From: JAFGVL01 sp963662245
GTDB taxonomy: Bacteria > Bacteroidota > Bacteroidia > Bacteroidales > Paludibacteraceae
Assembly (NCBI GenBank): GCA_963662245.2
Contig: CAXXVQ010000008.1
Coordinates: 62,001 to 126,000 of the forward strand
DNA length: 64,000 nt
Reading direction: 5' to 3'
In this document: in pieces, positions 59,503-64,000 of the stretch
How positions within the stretch are numbered: position 1 is the first letter of the stretch
Layout: every line of letters begins with the position of its first letter
Position numbers and translations under genes: made by a program
Notes under the pieces: generated by a model
Database searches by the model: none
What the model was told of the DNA's origin: nothing
What the model saw: the letters and a program-made list of their open reading frames with translations, nothing else

Positions 59503-60072
59503 CTACACTTTTTCTATTTCTGTGCAGATGTTATTGAATATATCATCAATCGTGCCAACGCCTTTAATGTTAGCTAATTTTTTTTCGCCATCATAGAAAC
59601 CAATTACCGGAGCAGTTTGGTTATTATATGTTTCGATGCGTTTTTGGATAGTTTCCATATTGTCATCAGAGCGACCTGAAACTTCACCACGCTTAAGTAG
59701 GCGAGTAACTAGCTCTTGTTCGTCAACAATTAAGTTAATCATTACAGAAACATCACCTCCGCGAGCTGCTAGCATTCCTTTTAAAGCCTCAGCTTGAGCA
59801 ACTGTGCGAGGGAAACCGTCAAAGATAATTCCTTTTGCATCAGTGAAACTGTCTAAACTTTTTGCAAGCATATCGATGATAAGGCTATCTGGAACTAAGT
59901 CTCCTTTTTCGATAAAGTCTTTAGCAATTTTACCAAGTTCAGTTTCGTTTTTCATTTCAGCGCGTAAAACATCGCCAGTAGAAATGTGTCCGAAGCCGTA
60001 TTTTTTAATAATGTTTTCACTTTGAGTTCCTTTTCCTGATCCCGGAGGGCCAAATAATACTAGATATTTCAT
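59503..60072 (-). CDS. adk: Adenylate kinase, short-LID form
   Basis: 189 aa from ATG 60072; the longer frame to 60120 adds residues outside the family. P-loop GPPGSGKGT, FDGFPRT, and a short lid (LLKRGEVSGRSDDN) without the zinc-binding Cys, typical of Bacteroidota. Equilibrates AMP, ATP and ADP. 117 nt downstream of hpt; the spacer holds iterated octamers. Confidence 0.95.
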   Translation of the reverse strand: MKYLVLFGPPGSGKGTQSENIIKKYGFGHISTGDVLRAEMKNETELGKIAKDFIEKGDLVPDSLIIDMLAKSLDSFTDAKGIIFDGFPRTVAQAEALKGMLAARGGDVSVMINLIVDEQELVTRLLKRGEVSGRSDDNMETIQKRIETYNNQTAPVIGFYDGEKKLANIKGVGTIDDIFNNICTEIEKV

Positions 60073-60080
60073 AAAATTAA

Positions 60081-60104
60081 TGTGTAAATGTGCCAATATG
60101 CTAA
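60081..60104 (+). repeat. Iterated 8-bp repeat, adk side of the hpt-adk spacer
   Basis: TGTGTAAA, TGTGCCAA, TATGCTAA; same word family as in the sufS-sufE spacer. Confidence 0.7.
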
Positions 60105-60165
60105 TGAAAAAGCTTAGCATATTTAGGCAGGGTTTATTTTGTTAATTATTTATCTATAATTGAAT

Positions 60166-60189
60166 AATTGGCATATTAGCATATTATTC
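60166..60189 (-). repeat. Iterated 8-bp repeat, hpt side, inverted
   Basis: On the minus strand AATATGCT, AATATGCC, AATTATTC. It differs at one base in 19 from the sufS-sufE copy over the shared stretch. Confidence 0.7.
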
Positions 60190-60729
60190 TCATTGAATTA
60201 ATGTATAAATTTCGGCTAGGTTTCTTCCTTGTCCGTCGTAGTCAAGTCCGTAACCGACAATAAATTTATTTGGAATTTCCATTCCTATATAGTCAAGTTT
60301 GATGTCCTTTTGTAAGGCTTCCGGTTTATGAAAGAAGGTGCAAACTTTAATTGCTTTTGGTTTGTGAATATTTATTCTTTCAATAATTTGCTGCATGGTG
60401 ATGCCTGTATCTACAATATCTTCAACGACTACAACAGTTCTTTTTGCCAAACTTTCGTTTAGTCCGATAAGCTCTTTTACTATTCCCGAAGTTACAGTAC
60501 CTTCATATGAAGCAAGTTTAACAAAGCTAATTTCACAAGGGATATTTACTTTCTTCATCAAGTCTGAAGCAAACATAAATGCTCCGTTCAGTACAACTAA
60601 AAACAGTGGGTTTTCGTCAGCCAGTTCAGTGTTGATTTTTTCTGCAACTTTGCTTACGGCAGAGTCTATTTCGTTAGCAGAAATGCTGATTTCAAATGTT
60701 TTATCTTTTATCTTAACTTGATGATTCAT
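60190..60729 (-). CDS. hpt: Hypoxanthine phosphoribosyltransferase
   Basis: 179 aa from ATG 60729; the alternative start at 60750 falls inside the -7 element. PRPP loop VVVEDIVDTGITM, LVVLNGAFMF, and LDYIGMEIPNKFIVGYGLDY. Purine salvage to IMP/GMP. Upstream of adk on the same strand. Confidence 0.95.
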   Translation of the reverse strand: MNHQVKIKDKTFEISISANEIDSAVSKVAEKINTELADENPLFLVVLNGAFMFASDLMKKVNIPCEISFVKLASYEGTVTSGIVKELIGLNESLAKRTVVVVEDIVDTGITMQQIIERINIHKPKAIKVCTFFHKPEALQKDIKLDYIGMEIPNKFIVGYGLDYDGQGRNLAEIYTLIQ

Positions 60730-60747
60730 AGCCTTGATTAATGCATG

Positions 60748-60777
60748 CAAAGGTAATTATTTGTGATGTAAAAACAA
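60748..60777 (-). promoter_or_regulatory. Promoter of hpt
   Basis: Minus strand: TTG (60777-60775) and TACCTTTG (60755-60748), 19 bp apart. Confidence 0.78.
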
Positions 60778-60780
60778 CCA

Positions 60781-62100
60781 TTAGTGACTTAAATGCATCA
60801 TCTTAAACAAGCGTTTGTTGATAGCAAGCAAGACTAGACCTAAGATTATTGACACCAAGGCTATTGCGCTGAAAATTGTATATGCTCCCAGTTGAGAAAC
60901 TGATGACGCTAAAAAGCCTGCCGCAATGTTGGCAATAAAGCTACTCATGAGCCAAACGCCCATTAGGAGTGAAGCAAGTTTTATCGGAGCCAGCTTTGAA
61001 ACCATTGATAAGCCAATTGGTGATAGGCAAAGTTCGCCTACAGTATGTAAGAAATACGCGAAAATTAGCCAAGCTATATTTGCTTTTACAGAGCTATCTG
61101 CAATGTCACCACCTCTTTCAATAACCGCGCCTACCATCATTATGAATCCCAGTCCAAGTAAAATCATTCCTACTCCCATTTTTATTGGAATGTTTGGTTC
61201 TTTGTTTTTGTCACTAAGTCTGTTCCAAAGTGTTGTAATAAGTGGAGCAAGTAAAATGATAAACAGTGGATTTACTGATTGGAACCATTCCGCAGGAATT
61301 GTAAACCCAAGCATGTCTCTGTTAATGAATTTGTCGGTGTATAATGAGAAAGAGCTTCCTGCTTGCTCAAATCCGGCAAAGAAGAAAATGACAAAAAAGA
61401 CAATGATAAAGATAACCTTAGTGCGATCTTTTTCTTCTTTGGTTAGCGGGTGATTGTTGTTTTTTCCATCAGCGTCTTTTGATTTGCTAGATGGGATTTT
61501 TCCTATATCTCCAAGCATTTTGTTGCCAAGCAGTTGGTAGGCAATTTGACCAAATAGCATTCCTATTCCGGCAGCAAGAAATCCGTAATTGTAAGAGTAA
61601 TTGATTGCTAAATAGCCTGTAATTAGCGGTGCAAAAAGGGCTCCAAGATTTATCCCCATGTAAAAAATGGTAAAGGCAGCATCTTTTCGTTTGTCATTCG
61701 GTTCGTATAGCTGACCAACTAAGACTGAGATGTTGGGTTTGAAAAAGTCATTGCCAATTATTAATAGAGCTAGTCCGAGAAATAGGGACGCTTTAGATTG
61801 TTCAAAAGCTAAACAGAACTCTCCTGCCATCATGGTGAAGGCTCCTATGCTAATGGATTTTCTTTGTCCGAGATAATTATCGGCTAACCAACCTCCAATA
61901 ATAGGTGTGAAGTAAACAAAGCCGGTAAAGAATCCGTAAATCAGATTTCCTGTTTGCTCGTCAAAAGCTAGCCCGCCTTCCAACCATGTTTTTGTAAGGT
62001 AAAATATTAATAAAGCACGCATCCCGTAGTAGCTAAATCGCTCCCACATTTCCACCGTAAATAATAAGTATAAGCCCTTTGGGTGTCCTTTGTGTAACAT
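60781..62100 (-). CDS. POT-family proton-coupled peptide transporter
   Basis: 439 aa with a dozen or so hydrophobic helices. The POT signature E17xxER21FxYY25 lies in the first helix, with further FYMGINLGAL and GE-LCLSPIG motifs. Imports di-/tripeptides with protons across the inner membrane. A charged loop (about 200-225, SSKSKDADGKNN) splits the two halves. A -7-like TATTTTTG (minus, 62133-62126) precedes it. Confidence 0.93.
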   Translation of the reverse strand: MLHKGHPKGLYLLFTVEMWERFSYYGMRALLIFYLTKTWLEGGLAFDEQTGNLIYGFFTGFVYFTPIIGGWLADNYLGQRKSISIGAFTMMAGEFCLAFEQSKASLFLGLALLIIGNDFFKPNISVLVGQLYEPNDKRKDAAFTIFYMGINLGALFAPLITGYLAINYSYNYGFLAAGIGMLFGQIAYQLLGNKMLGDIGKIPSSKSKDADGKNNNHPLTKEEKDRTKVIFIIVFFVIFFFAGFEQAGSSFSLYTDKFINRDMLGFTIPAEWFQSVNPLFIILLAPLITTLWNRLSDKNKEPNIPIKMGVGMILLGLGFIMMVGAVIERGGDIADSSVKANIAWLIFAYFLHTVGELCLSPIGLSMVSKLAPIKLASLLMGVWLMSSFIANIAAGFLASSVSQLGAYTIFSAIALVSIILGLVLLAINKRLFKMMHLSH

Positions 62101-62191
62101 GAAATGTTCTTTTGTTTAATGCTCACAAAAATAGGGAATTAAGGGTAGAAATGAATGACTTTATGGAAAAGATGTTGCTTTTGATAAAACC

Positions 62192-62287
62192 TATAGATTC
62201 TTCAATGAGATGAATAAAATTCCTATAAATTCTTCAATAGAATGAATGGATTATATATAAATTCTTCAGCTAGATAAATAAATTCTT
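62192..62287 (+). repeat. Three 32-bp direct repeats upstream of the ATPase gene
   Basis: Units start at 62192, 62224 and 62256, exactly 32 bp apart, each beginning TATA(A/G)ATTCTTCA. A fourth unit starts at 62287/62288 and merges with the -7 box TATATTTG. Unit 2 contains a short inverted repeat ATTCT-TCAAT-AGAAT. Confidence 0.85.
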
Positions 62288-62294
62288 ATATTTG
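62287..62294 (+). promoter_or_regulatory. -7 element of the ATPase gene
   Basis: TATATTTG, 23 bp before the start codon, at the end of the repeat array; no -33 TTG, consistent with activator dependence or a weak promoter. Confidence 0.6.
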
Positions 62295-62317
62295 TACTGT
62301 TTGAAAATAATTTTTCT

Positions 62318-63448
62318 ATGATACAAAGAACTATTGAAGAAAAGGTTATCAGCTATTTAAAACCGCAAAAAGCAGTTTTGATTTTGGGAGCAAGACGAGT
62401 TGGGAAAACAGTTCTGACAAACAAAGTCGCTGAGAACTTTCAGGGGAAAACTATTCAACTGAATGGGGAAGATTTTAATGTACAACAAATGTTGGAACAA
62501 AGATCAATTGCCAATTACAGTATGTTGTTTTCAAATGCTGATTTGCTCATTATTGACGAGGCTCAAAATATCCCTGAGATAGGCAAGGTAATTAAGTTGA
62601 TTGTGGATAATATTCTTGGAATTAGGGTGCTTGCTTCGGGGTCATCTTCATTCGATTTGCAAAATAAAACTGGAGAACCATTGGTTGGGCGAGCTTCCGA
62701 ATTTAATTTATATCCATTTTCGCAGACAGAGCTTTCGAGTGTGGAAACCGGGGTGGAAACTTTTCAACGCTTAGAGCAACGCTTGATTTACGGGTCGTAT
62801 CCGGAGCTGGAAAGCCTAAGTAATTTTGATGATAAACAAAATTATCTTCACGAAATAACAACCGCTTATCTGTTGAAAGATATATTGACGGTGGACGGGA
62901 TAAAGAATTCGGCAAAGATGAAAGACTTGCTGCGTTTGGTGGCTTTGCAGGTTGGCAGCGAGGTTTCGTACGACGAGCTTGGAAAGCAATTAGGTCTTAG
63001 TCGTAATACTGTGGAAAAATATTTAGACTTGCTTAGTAAAGTTTTTGTGGTTTATAAACTTTCAGCCTATTCTAAGAATCCTAGAAAAGAGGTATCTAAA
63101 TCCTCCAAATGGTATTTTTACGATAACGGAATACGAAATGCCTTAATTGGAAACTTTCAGCCTGTCGCTATTCGTTTAGATATTGGGCAATTATGGGAAA
63201 ATTATCTGATATCTGAACGAATAAAAAAGACGAGTAATGCACGGATGCGCTGTAATTATTATTTCTGGAGAGTTTATAACGGGCGTGAAGTTGACTTGAT
63301 TGAAGAGCATGATGGAGGAATGATAAAAGCATTTGAATTCAAATGGGGAGATAAAAAAGCAAAAGTTCCGATTGCGTTTCAAAATAGTTATCCTGATGCC
63401 GAATATACTGTGATTAATCGAAGTAATTATCTTGAATTTATTTTGTAG
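62318..63448 (+). CDS. AAA ATPase of the DUF4143 family
   Basis: 376 aa. An AAA_14-type NTPase (Walker A GARRVGKT, K30-T31; Walker B IIDE, D80-E81) followed by a helical region with a winged-helix-like segment (about 205-250, YDELGKQLGLSRNTVEKYLDLL) and a DUF4143 PD-(D/E)xK-like C-terminus (about 290-376, GREVDLIEE, AFEFKWG). This family is widespread, variable in copy number and of unknown role; a nuclease-like C-terminus is suggested but not proved. The gene is alone, with an unusual repeat array at its promoter. Confidence 0.85.
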   Translation: MIQRTIEEKVISYLKPQKAVLILGARRVGKTVLTNKVAENFQGKTIQLNGEDFNVQQMLEQRSIANYSMLFSNADLLIIDEAQNIPEIGKVIKLIVDNILGIRVLASGSSSFDLQNKTGEPLVGRASEFNLYPFSQTELSSVETGVETFQRLEQRLIYGSYPELESLSNFDDKQNYLHEITTAYLLKDILTVDGIKNSAKMKDLLRLVALQVGSEVSYDELGKQLGLSRNTVEKYLDLLSKVFVVYKLSAYSKNPRKEVSKSSKWYFYDNGIRNALIGNFQPVAIRLDIGQLWENYLISERIKKTSNARMRCNYYFWRVYNGREVDLIEEHDGGMIKAFEFKWGDKKAKVPIAFQNSYPDAEYTVINRSNYLEFIL

Positions 63449-63545
63449 TGGTTATATTTGTCTGAAATAAAATGAGATATGATTGATGATAAAAATCGCT
63501 TACGGGGTGATATAATTATGTCTCAACTTACGAAAAAATAAAACT

Positions 63546-64000
63546 ATGAAACTCTTCACCACATCCAAGATAAAAGCACTTGATGCATACACCATAGAGC
63601 ATGAACCGATAAGTTCTGTTGATTTAATGGAACGAGCTGCTAATCGTATTGCTGATTGGTTGTTGAGATTCTTTGACGGGCATGTATCGTTAAAGGTATT
63701 TGCAGGAGCGGGGAATAATGGAGGCGATGCTTTGGCGGTTGCGCGTATCCTTGCCGTTTGTGGTTTTGAGCCTGAAGTGTATTTGTTGAATTCGGTTGGG
63801 AAATTGTCTCCTGATTGTGCCGAAAATAAGGCTCGCCTTGAAAAACAAGGAAAAGTAAAGTTTGTTGAATTAAAATCGGAGGCGGATTTTCCTTTTATCG
63901 ATTCTGATGATTGGATGCTGGACGGCTTGTTTGGTTCGGGTTTGAACCGTTCGCTTGATGGTATTTATGCAGCCTTGGTTAAACATATTAATGAGGCAAG
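63546..64000 (+). CDS. nnrD: NAD(P)H-hydrate epimerase/dehydratase, N-terminal part (3' cut by window)
   Basis: 151 codons are open to the window end. Family motifs: MERAANRIADWL and GAGNNGGDALAVARIL near residue 55-65, then LDGLFGSGLNR. These are the YjeF N-terminal (epimerase) domain; a C-terminal ADP-dependent dehydratase domain would follow in the bifunctional form. The enzyme repairs hydrated NAD(P)H. Starts 97 nt after the ATPase gene. Symbol is that of the bifunctional form and depends on the unseen C-terminus. Confidence 0.85.
   Translation, partial: MKLFTTSKIKALDAYTIEHEPISSVDLMERAANRIADWLLRFFDGHVSLKVFAGAGNNGGDALAVARILAVCGFEPEVYLLNSVGKLSPDCAENKARLEKQGKVKFVELKSEADFPFIDSDDWMLDGLFGSGLNRSLDGIYAALVKHINEA

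Noticed and set aside
62192..62294. CRISPR array reading of the 32-bp repeats
   Set aside because: Units are contiguous with no spacers, and are AT-rich and degenerate; no cas genes nearby.

Overview
This AT-rich window is chromosomal DNA from a member of the Bacteroidota, most likely order Bacteroidales. The 16S rRNA is of Bacteroidales type. Promoters match the Bacteroidota pattern (TTTG about 20 bp before TAnnTTTG). Type IX secretion/gliding proteins (PorX, GldJ, PorQ, a CTD-tagged cargo), TonB proteins with the PEFPGG motif, a short-LID adenylate kinase and DUF4954 point the same way. I see no insertion sequence, prophage, CRISPR array or other mobile element; this is mostly core genome.

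Layout. 1-5.2 kb: the end of a PorW/SprE-like protein, porX, a convergent c-di-AMP cyclase (cdaA) and gldJ. 5.2-9.8 kb: asnS and the 2-oxoacid:ferredoxin oxidoreductase pair korAB. 9.8-12.2 kb: an M48 protease/DUF898 pair (minus) and tRNA-Phe. 12.3-15.1 kb: a large secreted or outer-membrane protein with a gluzincin-type metalloprotease motif. 15.2-20.4 kb: rimP-nusA-infB and a CvpA-like gene. 20.4-25.9 kb: the sufBCDSE iron-sulfur operon. 25.9-30.6 kb (minus): a Tim44-like protein, a DEAD-type helicase with DEFD, a Cys-rich lipoprotein, an OmpA-family protein and purN. 30.8-36.2 kb: acpP-fabF-rnc, an acyl-CoA ligase and frameshifted prfB. 36.3-41.9 kb: a complete rRNA operon (16S, tRNA-Ile, tRNA-Ala, 23S, 5S) with two tandem promoters and boxA-like sites. 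42-46.3 kb: dnaE and trxA. 46.3-53.9 kb (minus): DUF4954, hflX, a T9SS cargo and two tandem tonB genes. 54.1-57.7 kb: porQ-cmk-ispH-pfkA. 57.7-62.1 kb (minus): a GH28 polygalacturonase, adk, hpt and a POT peptide transporter. 62.3-64 kb: a DUF4143-type ATPase behind a phased 32-bp repeat array, and the start of nnrD.

The gene content itself is largely familiar; the less expected signals are regulatory. They are an intrinsic-terminator-like hairpin inside the first codons of rnc, a strong hairpin between promoter and start of rimP-nusA-infB, three 32-bp helically phased repeats that run into the promoter of the ATPase gene, and 7-8-bp iterated spacer repeats inside the suf and hpt-adk transcription units. 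The main protein-level curiosities are the gluzincin/propeller/barrel protein at 12.3-15.1 kb and the direct abutment of porX (phosphodiesterase-type response regulator) with cdaA (c-di-AMP synthase).
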